A stretch of DNA of 64,000 nt from Antennarius striatus (lineage: Eukaryota > Chordata > Actinopteri > Lophiiformes > Antennariidae). The notes under the pieces are model-generated. The model searched no databases, was not told where the DNA came from, and was given only the letters and a program-made list of their open reading frames with translations. A program made the translations under genes and the position numbers. Shown here piece after piece: positions 24,129-37,120 of the stretch. The DNA lies in the NCBI RefSeq assembly GCF_040054535.1, contig NC_090789.1, positions 6,056,697 to 6,120,696 of the forward strand, in the 5' to 3' direction. How positions within the stretch are numbered: the first letter of the stretch is position 1; every line of letters begins with the position of its first letter.

Positions 24129-24596
24129 TCACCGGCTGCTCCGCTGAGCAGGAGCCAAAAGCATGCTAAACAACTCAACATTTGAAGCTGGAGGAAAACA
24201 CAAGTCACACAAGCACAAAAAAGACAAAATCCTACCATCTTTGGCGTGATCCAACACTCGTCCCTGCCACTCCAGAATGGATATGTTTTGCTTGGCACAG
24301 AACCTAAACAGTGATTGTGAGGGTGCCAATAGTACCCTTCCACACTCAGCCAGCAAGTCCCACTCACACAAGTCCCTTATCGTCTTCCCTTGATCCAATC
24401 TGTTGCTCAGAAGCCAGAAGCTGAGCCAGCTCCACCTCCGCTCTTTTTCATTCACATAATTTGCCAACACCGTCCTGTCCTCACAGCAGTCTCTCTCAGT
24501 TATGGTAATGATACAAACACACACAGCACTCTTTTTTTTAAAAATGTTTGAGAAAAAAAGAAAAAAAACCCACACACACCAAAATCCAGATTCCAT
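24129..24596 (-). other. Unassigned 155-codon open frame
   Basis: A frame of 155 codons including a compositionally protein-like stretch (WSWLSFWLLSNRLDQGK, IRDLCEWDLLAECG). I do not recognise the family and see no convincing splice sites or start context. It may be an exon of an unknown gene, a transposon remnant or chance. The first 30 residues come from low-complexity sequence and are unlikely to be coding. Confidence 0.15.
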
Positions 24597-24910
24597 GTCT
24601 CACCACTTGAAAACCTTTCTTTACCCGGAGCGGAGTGGTATGACAGAGTATGGATCTGTCCTCCACTGATAAACTTGATAATGGACTCTAATGCAAACAA
24701 GCTGTCGACCTTATCGATACTGCTCAGCATCAGCATCTTAATGACAACCGTCATCAACATAAAGATGACAAAAAACACTCTTCTTCTCGTCCTCCCCCAT
24801 ATTTTTAACCTTCCTGCCCTCCCCCATCTCCAGTCAATCTTTCCCACTGGTGTGTTTGTGTTAGCAGTTGGCTGGGCTTTCCATCACGCTGTTCTGGTCT
24901 CATCACACTC

Positions 24911-24911
24911 C

Positions 24912-25008
<97 letters not shown>
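24911..25008. repeat. CA/CACG microsatellite
   Basis: Same CA-CACG-CA architecture as the array at 20205-20301. Confidence 0.95.
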
Positions 25009-25010
<2 letters not shown>

Positions 25011-25297
25011 CTTATTGTTCAATACCTGCTTTTTAATATCCTTTCCAAAGTTTGATTCATCTCACTAATTTTTTTCCTCATCTCTTTTCTCTGCTTCACA
25101 TTTTTTGACTGAATCATAAAAAATAACAGGCCATGACAATAAAATTACCCTGAAACGCACAACTCACGCTGTTGCACCAGTCTGCAATTAGAGTTGATCC
25201 AAAACTACAAAATCAAGATCAAAGAGATTAAAATATATATTTGGGAGGGGGTATTATGTATTGGGTCACAGTACAGGGTCATAGTGGTTCTAAGATC

Positions 25298-25410
25298 ACT
25301 AAGAAGAAGAAGAAGAAGAAGAAGATACACTTTATTGATCCCCTAGGGGAAATTACATTTGTCACTCAGGTGTACACAGTATGCTGTACTTATCGATAAA
25401 TAAAAGCAAT
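25298..25410 (-). mobile_element. LINE 3'-end fragment with GAA tail
   Basis: (GAA)n followed by ACACTTTATTGATCCCC and GGGGAAATTACATTTG, a sequence I recognise as a widespread teleost non-LTR retrotransposon 3' end in reverse orientation. Boundaries on the right are uncertain. Confidence 0.5.
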
Positions 25411-25681
25411 AAAAGTAAAAATACTAGGGTTTGCCACTAAATCTATTCAATCCCCCAGAGTTCAGTATGATGAAACCGGCATCTTCCTTTAAATTAGTTA
25501 ATATTAAAGAAATAAGAAAAAAAAAGTCCAATCGGATGAGAAAAATAACACAAATTAATAAATACTCGAATAGAAAAATAAGTAGATAAATGAAACCAGA
25601 AATAAACAGATGCATTAGGCTCATACCTGGGGTTAGCATTACAGCTAGGGCTAGAGTTAAGTTTAGGATTAAGGTTATTAC

Positions 25682-26006
25682 TGTCACAGTTCGGTGTTTG
25701 TGCCATGTTACTCTCCTTCGCTGGGGTGTGGCAGGAGGAGAGGCCAAACCTTTGGGCGGAATCCCGTCTCTACACCTGCATGTCCCTCATCTCAACACCT
25801 ATGCCCAATCAGGGTGATTAGCCTGAGGCTTTTTAAGGCGGCTTGTCCTTCTATCCTTTGCCAGACTGTTTTGCACTTCTGTCCCTGTTTGTAGTTTATT
25901 GGATTTATTGAGTTTTCCTGTGTTTTGTTTCCTTGGTTTTTGTTTATCCTGAATAACTATGGATGAAGAATTCTCTACCGGTGTCCTAATCCTGCTCCTC
26001 GTGACA
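25682..26006. mobile_element. Solo LTR (325 bp) with 5-bp target duplication
   Basis: Begins TGTCAC and ends GTGACA (inverted termini of TG...CA type). Flanked by ATTAC on both sides (25677-25681 and 26007-26011), a perfect 5-bp target duplication as left by Ty3/gypsy-type integrases. No internal retroelement region is present, so it is a solo LTR formed by LTR-LTR recombination. Confidence 0.75.
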
Positions 26007-26057
26007 ATTACAGGCTGAAATACTGCACGTGAATACAGGACGTGAAGTGCTTGTGGA

Positions 26058-26472
26058 TCAGTTTGGCTTCTCACACTCAGAACAGGTAATCTCTTCCTTG
26101 CCTTTGCAGCTCCCACACACTACCCTCTGACATTTATCACACATATCCTTCATTTTGTTTTTCTTACTAGTGATCTGCCCTTGGCGTTGCCTTCTCCTTT
26201 CGGGCTATGGTTGATCCAGTCCAGGCTCTATGCACCATGTCTTGGTTTTGTCTTCATGGGGTTGGGTCGAAGTTCATTTGCGAGTAGTATTATGAAATTC
26301 TTTTGTGACAACTTCTATTTGGTACATGTGGATGATGGACAGGATGGGGGTATTTCGCACAGCCAGGTCTAGGATGTTCTAAAACACTGCAAAAGGTGAT
26401 CTACTTGTAGGTTTTTTGCCATTTGATTTAGAACATCTACCCTGGCTTTGGTTTTGTAGCTGGGAGGATCTG
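26058..26472 (-). pseudogene. Decayed piggyBac-type transposase, C-terminal part
   Basis: On the - strand, TKARVDVLNQMAK and a frame reading VF(stop)NILDLAVRN correspond to the conserved piggyBac stretch around VDxxDQM and VFYNILDLA. The Tyr codon has become TAG. A Cys-rich ending (CDKCQRVVCGSCKG...CSEC) matches the C-terminal zinc-binding region and ends at a stop at 26060-26058. Several frame changes and stops show it is dead. No terminal inverted repeats found. Confidence 0.65.
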
Positions 26473-26479
26473 GGGGCCC

Positions 26480-29275
26480 TCCCCCGGGAAACTTTTTAGA
26501 AAACGGGGTTGTTTTCCTGCATTCTGTTGCATTCTGAGAGCAAAATCATCTGTTCAGTTTACCTACAAAAATACACTAAAGTCGACAGATCAAGCTTAAC
26601 TATCTTTATTTCTATCCTACTTTATGCAAGCCCAGAGTAGTATGTGACGATCTAGGGTTAAGCCTTTTCACCACTCGTGACTGTTAAAGCTGTTTTTTTT
26701 AAAACTATATTTTTATGCATTTTTATGTTTTATACAAGGACATCACACAACATAATAAAAAATACAGAAAAACAAACAAAACAGAACAGGGGCCACCAAA
26801 AGAATACATATTTGTTAAATATTCCAGTGGAAATAAGTCAAATACTATTGTGTGCCACCCTCCAGTAGGTGAGGTATCCTCAATCCATTTAAACAGTCCA
26901 TTTTTTTGTGGCCTGAAAATGTGAGATCACTGGGAACCCATGTTTGGCAGATTGTTTTAATATTATTTAAATTTTTAATACTGTTTTAACAGTACTGAGA
27001 ATGTACACAGTCTTCTATGCCTTATACCAAATACACTGTGAGCATTGCATTATCACATTTCAGCACCCCTGTAGTAAACAGCACCCTCTGCTCCATATTG
27101 GGTGGTGGGAACACTCGCTGGCTCTTGTTTATGCCAATCAGGCTTGTTTTTCTCGCTCTGTGATTTGGCTAGTTTGAGGAATTTGAAAAAGTTTTCGCCG
27201 TTGATGCTCGACTCCTTTAGCCGTTTTAAATACATTACATCACTCAGCATAGTTTGTTTTGCCATCAGCAGCAAGTCAGAATTTTCCTATTGTTTAGTAA
27301 ATATTCCAGAATCTGGATGAAGTCACCTGGATATAGCTGAGCAGAGCTGTGTGAAAGTAATGCATCTATGACCTTATAAAGGACCAAAACCTCTGTGAGA
27401 CTCATTGTCATTGTAGCTGATATTTTATTATTTTTTCAAAGCTGAAGCTAAGTTTTACATTTGTCTTAGCATACAGATCACCAGAAATAGCTTTTGCTTG
27501 GCAAGGGTGATGAGAGCCATGAAAGCTTATGGATGTTATTTTACATAGAAAGTGAATTTGTTGTAGTTTCTAATGCTTTGTGACATGAAGGTTTGCCCTT
27601 GGAGATTAGAATAGTATTTTGTTTTGGAAATACTCATTGTCCTCTTATGGTGGTTTCAGGGTTGGAATAAAGGCATGCACTTAAAAGTCAGAAAAACATC
27701 CGTTCTGTGCCTCCTGGATATACCCAAGGAAACCCCGTGGTCGTTACTGTGTCAGCGCTGGTATTTACATTGACCATCAGCAGCCTTGTGGTACAATGCA
27801 TTCACATACAGACACCAACACTTAACTCAACCACCAGCATGACTGTCAGCACATAACAGACACTCTGACCACAGTGATTACTAAACAAAATGTCCCAACA
27901 AAACTCCCAAACAGCTCAATTCTTTAGAGGAACTGGTGAGATGACAAAGAAAAGTCAGTTTGACAAACACTTCTTTCCTTGCTACTTTTGTACAAACGGA
28001 TTTATAATGACTTGTGACACATTTCCAAGTTTAAAAAAAAAAATGACTCAGCATTTGATCTAATCTTGATCTTACTTATTCTGATCTCACTGTGGAAATA
28101 AGTTTGAATCAGTGCCTTCTTTAGAGTCAACAAAAATAATTGTGTCTGAAAACATGATCTTATGCTATGATGCTCATTTTCTGTTTTCATAACTCATCCT
28201 AATAAATGATTTATTTGCATAGCTCAAACCGGATAACACTTATTATCCAAACAGAGTTGGAGGTAGTTTTATGATCTGCCACAGCTGTTTGTCTGATTGT
28301 CCATATCTAGAAAATCGAAAGAGTAAAATATCCCTTCAAATAGTCATTCGGCCTTTCTCCTTTCTGGATACAAGCTGGCACCCTGCTACTGTGGCCTTTG
28401 AAACACAAACTCTTGTGTCCTTGAAATGTGAAAGTGAAATAAGAGTATGCCTGGTGATCCTGGTTATCTATTCTCCTCATTTTGACCTTTTCTGGTCTAT
28501 CAGTAGTCTTGGAGAGTCCCTGATTCTTTCACCCACATCCTGGGTGCCAGCTGCTGGACAATTTGTAACTGGAATGCTATCAAGGCCAACAGGGTTGCTT
28601 CACGCCCAGCACCAGCGTCATGATGAGAAAGAAAGACAGCCGGGGGCGGAGGGAGGTTTCAAGATCACTGGTCTCAAGGACTTCTCACCATAGCTGCTAT
28701 ATTCAGGGAAATAACATATTCTGGACTGTAGGGCTACAGCAGGGAGGGGTAACAACGATATACCGTCCCGTGGTTCAGCCTGAGTTCCCTTCCACATGTA
28801 CAAACTCGCACTCACCACCGCTACCACTGAATCTCCACCCAGGTTTTGTTTCCCTGACATGACTCTGTGACTCTGTGATGTGATGTGAGCCAGTGCTTTC
28901 TTGGGAATCAGCTCTGATTTCCAGATAACACACCGCGTATGTAAAAATTCCATGTCAAACAATGAGAGATTACCATGTTGTGACTTATGCTGCGTGAGGT
29001 GTGCCCTGATTTTCCTGACAACATCATAAAAACAGCTTGAACCTGGAGAAATACGTGAATTCAACTTGTAGGGTACTTTGGACTCAAAAATGTAACAAAA
29101 AAAAAAAAAATCCTACCTGCTGGGGATTTTCATTTAACTATGGAAATAACCACAAAACGCATCTGCTTACACAGACATGGAAAGCACAACTCTTACTCCT
29201 TGTCTACCACATAATTTTCTAAACATAGAAGTACAGAGCACGCACAACACATAGACAACTGATACACGAGAGGCA
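26480..29275. other. No gene recognised
   Basis: AT-rich DNA with no supported coding exon. The left end may still be part of the piggyBac copy. Open frames here are short and lack family features. Confidence 0.5.
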
Positions 29276-29694
29276 ATCAGGTGGCTGGTGAGCCACAAGC
29301 TCTCAAGAAGAACTTATGGCAGACACCATCAAGATCATGGTCAATGAACATTCTGATGATGAGTTCATCCTTCAAGGAGAGTCTAAACCAAACACTATAA
29401 AGATCACGTTCAACGATCATTCGGGGCTCTTCTCCAGAGGTTCGTTGCTGCGTCTGTTGAAGAGCCCAGCGCTGTATCCTCACCAACTTGTAAACTTCTG
29501 AACTTCTTTAGTAAACCTTGTTTGGAATTACAATTTGTCTCTTCATTGAAGATACACCTCTCGACGAGCTAAAGAACCGAAAAGGGTTTTGTTCAGAGCA
29601 AAACCCAAACCAACTGGTGCTGTGACCCGTGACTCGAGAGAGGTGACGTTCTCTGAGGGAACCAGGCGGTATCTGACTGCACAAACAAAAGCTA
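29276..29694 (+). mobile_element. Possible LTR-retroelement remnant
   Basis: Two related segments about 66 bp apart encode TIKIMVNEHS and TIKITFNDHS. They are followed by a stretch resembling an LTR 3' end and a primer-binding-like TGGTGCTGTGACCCG at about 29617. No matching second LTR or target duplication was found, so this is a weak call. Confidence 0.25.
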
Positions 29695-31784
29695 ATGGCT
29701 ATTTGTTGCAAATAGCCATGAGTTCAACATAAATATACTGTATATAGTTGTGAGAAGTGAGACAAAAAGCGCTACAGAAATAATGGTGAAATAAGAGTGA
29801 AATAAAAGTGTAAAAGAGAAATAGTGAAATAGTGTCACCCCACTGCCAGTACAAAAGCAGCATTTTGGGTTTAAAGTTCTGTATGCAACACACTATAGAT
29901 CTGTCTACAGCAAATAGCTCAAAAATTGGGATTTGCGATCACGCTGTGACAAAGATTTGGCCCCTCATTTGATAAATTTAATCGACCACAGAATTATTCA
30001 GAGACTAAAAAGGCGGAAAAAGGTGAGAGGCTCTGAGGCTGCAAGGCAATAAAATTAGGCAAAGTAAGTTAAAAGCACTAAATCAAGGTTTAAAGTTCAA
30101 ACTTATAAATTTGTTTCTAGCATTTAGGGCACCATCTCTAGACGGTTAAAGGCTTAAGTTCTGGGAAGAAAAAGTGAGACTAGGAATTACATAGGTGGGG
30201 TCAGATTTCAAAGACGTCAGATAAAACTAGTTTAGATAGGGTTAAACCAGTAGAACCACTGACTGCTCAGAGTGGTAACAGCTGGAGAGACAGTGATTCA
30301 CAAAATGAAGTAAAAATCAGGTACCTGGGGGAAAATGTTGTGCAATCTTGCAAAAATTAAATCATAAATCATGAAAACAGATTGAATCTGGGGAAATATG
30401 TTAATTCCACGTGTAGGGTAGGTACCAGAATTGTTGTGTAAATATTCAGAAAAACCAACCAACTGGCCGACCCACTGACCTCCTTAATTACCAAAATACT
30501 ATCAAACTGATCTACCAACAAAAAAAAGGCCCCACACTGTCTATGGCTTTCTCTGTTTCCTGCCAGGCAAAAAACAGGGCAAACATGTTCCAATCTCTTT
30601 GTTGTGGGAGAGGGGAAATAAGGAAGGTCGTGTTCTACCTTGCAGGCAGCAGCTTGACCTACACAGAGGTGACAGAAATGAAATAGCTGAAATAAAATAG
30701 CTGGTTTGACTAATCCTAGAAGTATAAACAACAGATAACTATTTTATCTGCACATATTACCATATGATTTCTGCTGCTGAACTGGCAAGCAATAACATTA
30801 AATCTCACCAGCAGGGGCTGATATCAGATCAGCCAGAGTGTTGAGAAAGATAAACTTCATGGAGCGAAAGGGGAAACAGCCGCCAGGCATCCTTTGAACA
30901 GTGAGTTCAAAGCGTAAATGATTTGCTTAACTGGCTGATAATGCAATATGTGGTCTGACTAAATGAAATTTAGAGGAATACATTTTTAAAAATGTTGCCT
31001 CATCTGTGAATTTTTACAATTCAGTTTTGTCCTTGTATGTGTGTATTTTCAGTTTAAAGCCTCCTTTAAATACAATAAATAAATATAATCTTGGATGATT
31101 TGATTAATTTTGAGGCGATTACGGGATAATCACTTCTCCCATTTCTTCAACATCAAAAGACTGTACTTTAAACAAACATTTTTCAGCTGGGATGAAAATA
31201 AAAGCAAATCCAAGTAATTATATACTACAATATAGCACAGATAATAGAGGGACAGATCATTTAAATGCACTTCAGAGATAATAATAATAGAATGTGCTCT
31301 CAGCACTCTTCAAGAAAGAAATCTTTAATCTGAGATGAGTAAGGGGAGGCAAAAGCCATCAAATAACAGGAAGCATTGATATTGGATCCGATAAAAATTC
31401 ATGTGACTCATTGGTATTTCATTTTTCGTTCAAGCACGTACTGTAATATTAACAAGACACTGGATGCACTATGAACCACAATGGCGTTAAAACAGGCTGA
31501 TCAAAGTGAGGTGGGTAGATTGGGTGTTGGGGGTATCATGGAGCCAGGAGAGGTGTAAATAAATGTTATCCTTTTAACTGCTCAGTATCTACAGTGTGAA
31601 CTGAGGCAAACGCTTACTGATTATCTGGAACACAGAAGCTCCAGGAAGGTATTACATCACCTCTACAACTGTGTGTGTGTGTGTATGTGTGTATAACTTA
31701 TTTGTTCAAGTAGGGTTGGTGGCGTGAGGCTGTGTGTGTGAGACTGTGTGTGTTCCTCCCTCCACTGTTTATCATTCACGGATA

Positions 31785-31860
31785 CGTCATCCTTCAGCAG
31801 AATCGCTCATCTAGTTTGCATTTCAGCAGCTCTCAGCTTTATAACGTACCGAAAGCTGGC
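31785..31860 (+). promoter_or_regulatory. Promoter-like patch (CRE-like and TATA-like motifs)
   Basis: ATACGTCA (CRE-like) followed about 55 bp later by CTTTATAAC (TATA-like). No downstream coding exon was recognised, so a real promoter is unproven. Confidence 0.15.
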
Positions 31861-33832
31861 CTACAGTGACTGAACAGGCTGACTCTGCTGTGAGAAAGGA
31901 AGAGAGGAAGGATTGTTCTTACTAAAACAAACTGCTGTGACCATCACGATGAAACTCAGCCTTTGATTCCGTGCTGTGCACTTGAGGGAGTCAGCTAATA
32001 TGTGTGTATTGACACAGTCCTACGCTTTTCTTCCGTTTCTCTGAAAAGCTTGTGTACACAAACACACAGCTGTGGTAGTGGACTTTGGACTGACGTCCTC
32101 TGGGAAAGTAGGGAGTTTCCTTCCTGGGTGAACTAATTTCTGTGTCATTCAGCGGGCTGCTGTGGTCGGGGCGCGACGAGAGGAGAGTTTGACCTTAAGA
32201 CAACATCACAGAGAACTTTTCACCCTCAAATTGGACACACTCATGACCAAAGGACCCACACAAAATGTTTATCATATGGGTTTCTGTGCACTGTGCACCT
32301 ATGAAAAGAGGCCCACAAGGCCACAGTGAGAAACTAATGGGATTATGAGCGTAAATTCTCAGACCTAATTGTATAAACAAAATGTAAAACCACTTAATTA
32401 CAAGTAAATGTCATACATTCATAAAATAAAGGTTTAATCACAATAATGTAATGAAAGGATTAAAAAAATAAGAAAACTTGTTCTGCAGAGAAATAATCCA
32501 TGTTAATGAGATTATAAGTGTGTGTGACACAGTCTATGTAGGCAAATTGATAAGATTATAATGATTATAAGAAATTATCATAAATAATTACACAATTTAG
32601 GAGTCCAACTTGTGTAACATTGTTTTTTCTAACAACAAATATTTTTAAAATACATAGAAATGGATAAACATTTACAAAAATGTTTAATATACTGTAGTAC
32701 ATCCGTATTACTTAATATTGTTTTTGTGGCCGTTGTGAGGCTCTAACTGTGTGACAGCGGCCTCTTGTGGCGACATGCTGTAAAATATTGATAAACGTAT
32801 TGACTGGTTATCTAATGACAGGACTGACTCATACAGAGGCAAACAACCTGTCACACCTACTAATGATATGGAATTCCACCCTAACATATTTAATGATATG
32901 ATAATGACAAATCAGATGAGGGCAACTCATAGTGAACACGCCCTTAACTCGGGTAAATACTGATGTGTCTATTGAGCTACATTAGTCGCACAGACCATCA
33001 TTCAGGGTCTCAGCTGTCTGTGGTGGAGCTGAATCAGGTAGGTTCACATTCATCCTTCATTGTCCATCCATTAAAGGTCAGGAGGGATGTGTGCTGGCTG
33101 GTGTACAAACTCCTACTGGAGGTGCGAGAGATCCAATTTCACCGTCACTAGAGGAAAAACGAGGCAACTGACTCTGCAATGGGGCTCTCTCCCGGTCATC
33201 CAGCTTACTTGCATCTGCCTGTCTTTGTGTTGATACGTGTGTGTAGTGTGTGTTTGCAAGTGTGCTCTGCAGTCCCTGCTGTGAAGTGTTTAATAGTTAA
33301 TGAGAGGCTTATTTACTTGGCAAATCTGCTGCCCACACAGCAGATAATGCTCAAATGCTGAGAGGTACAACTTCTGAAATACAGTAAACTGATCTTAAAC
33401 TCAACTGTTCTCATCGTAAAGTCGAACGTATAGTGTACTACACTCATTGTGAGGGAAGTTGTAAAAATTAAGGCTATTGTTGTAATAATTAAGATAATTA
33501 TAATTTAATTAAACCCCATATGGGGGACATTGAGAAAGAAAAGGTGTGTGTATCTGAGCAGAACACACTGCTATCATTTCCCAGCACAGTCTTCTATTGA
33601 ATCAAAGTCAAATTTGTCAAATTTCTCAGTTTTACTTTTGTGCTAATTTCTTTTTACAAAGGCGTCTGTGTTTTAGTATTATCTTGAACAGGAAGAGTAG
33701 GTACAATAAAATCTGACTTTGTCCTTGTCCTTTTTTTTTTATATTACAGTGATATCCACAGGGAGATTACTTTCCACTCCAGCCTATATATATGGTATAT
33801 ATTCCACACACATACGGTATATACAGGCCGTA

Positions 33833-33843
33833 GCGCACGCACG

Positions 33844-33894
<51 letters not shown>
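33833..33894. repeat. (CA)n microsatellite
   Basis: CACG units leading into about 24 CA units. Confidence 0.95.
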
Positions 33895-33896
<2 letters not shown>

Positions 33897-36178
33897 TGGG
33901 GGCTTTGGGACTTTGGGGACTCTCTGGTCCCCAAGCCAAGACCTAGTGGACTGAGCTACTGTCCATTCCAGCATTTATTTAAATGTTCTCCCCACGTGTG
34001 TTTATTCTGGTTCAAAACGTTTCATCATTCATTCATCAGTAACTTACCCCCAGATGTAAAAGTAATTGAATGTGAATCAATTCTTGTATGTAATTCTGTT
34101 GCTGCTATTTCCCTCAACCCAAATATCAGATAAGCAGAAGATATGATTACAATCGTCTCATCTCTAGATGAATGAATGAATGATTGAATGAATATTTGTT
34201 GATTCAAATTCCTCCTTAAAATAAAAAGTGTATCAGCCACTGCAGAACCCCCACAAAGTGTTGTACATTACTAGGCACAATCTTTGATTTTTTTTTTTTA
34301 GACACATTTGACAAAAAAGCTAACAAGCACCACTTATCTCTGACATATGACCTCATAAGTGGGACAATACAGTGTTGAAAAGGATCCCATTGATTTCTGC
34401 TATAATGACCACATCCATACTCCAGGATTATGTGTTGCTAGCTGCCCAGCTGTGAGTCTGGGTTTCTGCGGTGAGGATGGAAATAAAAATTCAACTTTCA
34501 GTGAATATGCTTGTACTAAAACATTACTGCAGATGTGTTCACCACTTTAGTGGCAGCTTTGTTCTCGTGCTGGAATGACAAACACGGCACCGCTCATTAA
34601 CACACATGACAGGTGGTTGAAAAACCTGTTCTCATTGCATTCACGGTGGAGAAATTGAAAAGTTCTTTTGATGGTTGCCCACAAGTAATCTTTGAAGACA
34701 AGCAAACTGCTCCTTCTTACTACAAAGACATTCATTACGAGGGCCAGTCGTGTTCGCTTTGACTCTCCAAGACTAAGTTTGTCTCAGTGGTTTTTCAAGT
34801 TTCGTAAGCTGCTAACCGCTGACAGAAGGAGTATTAACAACTGCCTGACCTTAGGAGGTGAATGGAGATGGAGTCAGTGTGTGTGCAACAATAAAACAGT
34901 GACAACTTGAATAAAATGGGAGAGATTAAATTAGCCATGATCTGTTTTAATAATTGGTTGCCTTTGCTAGATTGGTTGTCTTTGCTAGATCTCTGTGATC
35001 TCTCTTCTTTATCTCATTGATTGTGTAAACTCAATTCATACCCATCTCCTCACCCTGTCAGGGAAATTCTTCATAGTCATTAAAAAGGATTTATACACAA
35101 TATCTGATAATGGAGCTTTACAATAATTTTAAAGGGCGTGCAACAGATTTAGCAAAGCATCATGGGAAGGTGAAAGAATATTAAATTTAAAAATGAGGCA
35201 GACACGGTACAGCCTGCTCAGATATTTGACACTGATGTCCATGGCTGCTTAATAAGGAAACCATGACTAGTGACACACATTGCCATTTTAATTACTGAAA
35301 GAGAAAAATAAAAGAAAATAAAAATTAGCAAAATGAAAAGCAGAGATAATGTAAATAACAATAATACAAATTGTGAACTGAAGTTGGAAATAAGGGGAAA
35401 AAATTGGATATTGAAATTAATCTATTTTAAACTCTTTTAAATACAGAGTACAAACATTTTTAAAAGCAGTGGTTGTTCACAGCAACAGAAACAAAGACCG
35501 CAATTAACAACCATCTGACTTGATGCCATAATACGTCTCCTGACACTTCCGGGATACACAAGATCGATCCCTGAGTGGCCCGCAGGGTGGTCGATCTTCC
35601 TTTTCTTCTCTTTTCTCCTGGGAATAAGGACAGATAGACGTTTGTCCACTACTTGACTCATTATGGTCCAGCAGCCATATATTTCCTAATGATTAACAGC
35701 TCTCTGTTGTGGATGGCACCACTGAGAACCTTATAATGGGCCTCCTGGGACACCATAGTTCTAGGCATGTCTTGGTAAGTCTCCTCCTGATCCACTTAGC
35801 TGGAAACAACTTTATATACTAAACAGCGTAATTTATATATCTTCAATTTGCGACTGTTGTGGGCAAACATATATGAAGAAGAGCAGAATTGGGAATTAGT
35901 CACTTTATTTTTTACTTCTGTGTTTTGTTTTCTTTTACATCTGAATGAATGTTTTCAATATTAATATAATTTCTATGTTCCACCCTGGTAGGAATTCTTT
36001 TAAAAGCATTGTTAGTCCTGGTTGAAGCAGGTCCCAGTTTCTCACATTATTTTTATGTATTTTTCTTCTCCCCCTCCACCTCATCAGTGTACCTCCATTC
36101 ACCTGTCTTCACAGCTACAGCTCATCCTTTCAGTCCTGTATATCACCCACTCCAGCTGCTTACTCTTTTCCAAATTGT

Positions 36179-37120
36179 TACTGACTTCAGGAGAACGTGC
36201 ACCCAGCATGCTCCACTAACCATCGACGGTGCTGCAGTGGAAAGTGTCAGAAGCACCAAGTTCCTGGGTGTGCACATCTCCGAGGACCTGTCCTGGGACT
36301 GTTACATCGCATCGCTGGCCAAAAAAGCCCAACAGCGCCTCTACTTCCTCCGCAAACTGAGGAGTGCGAGAGCCCAACCCCCCATCATGCTCACCTTCTA
36401 CAGAGGCACCATTGAGAGCATCTTAACTATCTTAACAGCGCCTGTACCGTTTCCTGCCATAGGACCCTGCAGCACATCATGAGAGCAGCTGAAAAGATCA
36501 CTGGTGTCTCTCTCCCTTCCCTCACAGACATTGACAACACCCGCCTCACCCGCAAAGCCATCAGCATTGCAGGTGATCCCACCCCCCCTCTCACAGCCTT
36601 TTCAACCTGCTGCCCTCAGGTAGGAGACTGCAGAATCTGCGGGCCAGAACCAGCAGGCTCAGGGAGTTTCTTTCACCAGGCGGACAGGAGGCTCAACTCC
36701 CTCCCTGCTCTACCCCCTGCCATAGCCTTGAACGCTACCCTCATACTGCCCTGCCCTCTCCCCAGCACCTGACTACCTATCTCTCTCTCTCCCCCCATCA
36801 GCTCAGGGACTACGCACACGTCACTTCCCCTATGGGATTAAGGAGTGTATAGAAATGTTTACCATCCCTTGTGTTTTGTCAAACACTTCGTGCTGTACTG
36901 TCTGACGTACTGTCTGTGTTGTACTGTCTGTGTTGTACTGTCTGTGTTGTACTGTCTGTGTTGTACTGTCTGTGTTGTACTGTCTGTGTTGTACTGTCTG
37001 TGTTGTACTGTCTGTGTTGTACTGCCTGTTTACCATGGGTCAGAGAGGACTGCGATTTCATCTGTGCTGTATGTCGTGCATATATGGTACATTTGACAAT
37101 AAAGCTGACTTTGACTTTTG
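36179..37120 (+). mobile_element. 5'-truncated CR1/L2-like LINE, copy a
   Basis: Encodes the C-terminal region of a non-LTR reverse transcriptase: DFRRTCTQHAPLTIDG, STKFLGVHISEDLSW, LAKKAQQRLYFLRKL, FYRGTIESILT, with a deletion and frameshifts after it. The 3' UTR contains a 14-bp minisatellite and ends in ACAATAAAGCTGACTTTGAC. Upstream ORF parts (endonuclease, catalytic RT motifs) are absent. Confidence 0.75.
36908..37019 (+). repeat. 14-bp minisatellite, 8 units
   Basis: Eight identical head-to-tail units of TACTGTCTGTGTTG inside the LINE 3' UTR. The second LINE copy at 59000-59130 has the same array in degenerate form. Confidence 0.95.

Larger units (their letters stand above)
29720..36178. 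other. Gene-poor intergenic stretch
   Basis: No supported coding region over 6.4 kb. Contains a CA array (33833-33894), a poly-T tract near 34290 and a possible promoter-like patch near 31785-31860. Otherwise unique AT-rich sequence. Confidence 0.5.

Noticed and set aside
28618..29064. 148-codon - strand frame
   Set aside because: No recognisable domain, no splice support, and composition like random translation of non-coding sequence.
36908..37019. CRISPR-like array of short direct repeats
   Set aside because: Units of 14 bp are contiguous without spacers and sit in a LINE 3' UTR of a eukaryotic genome.
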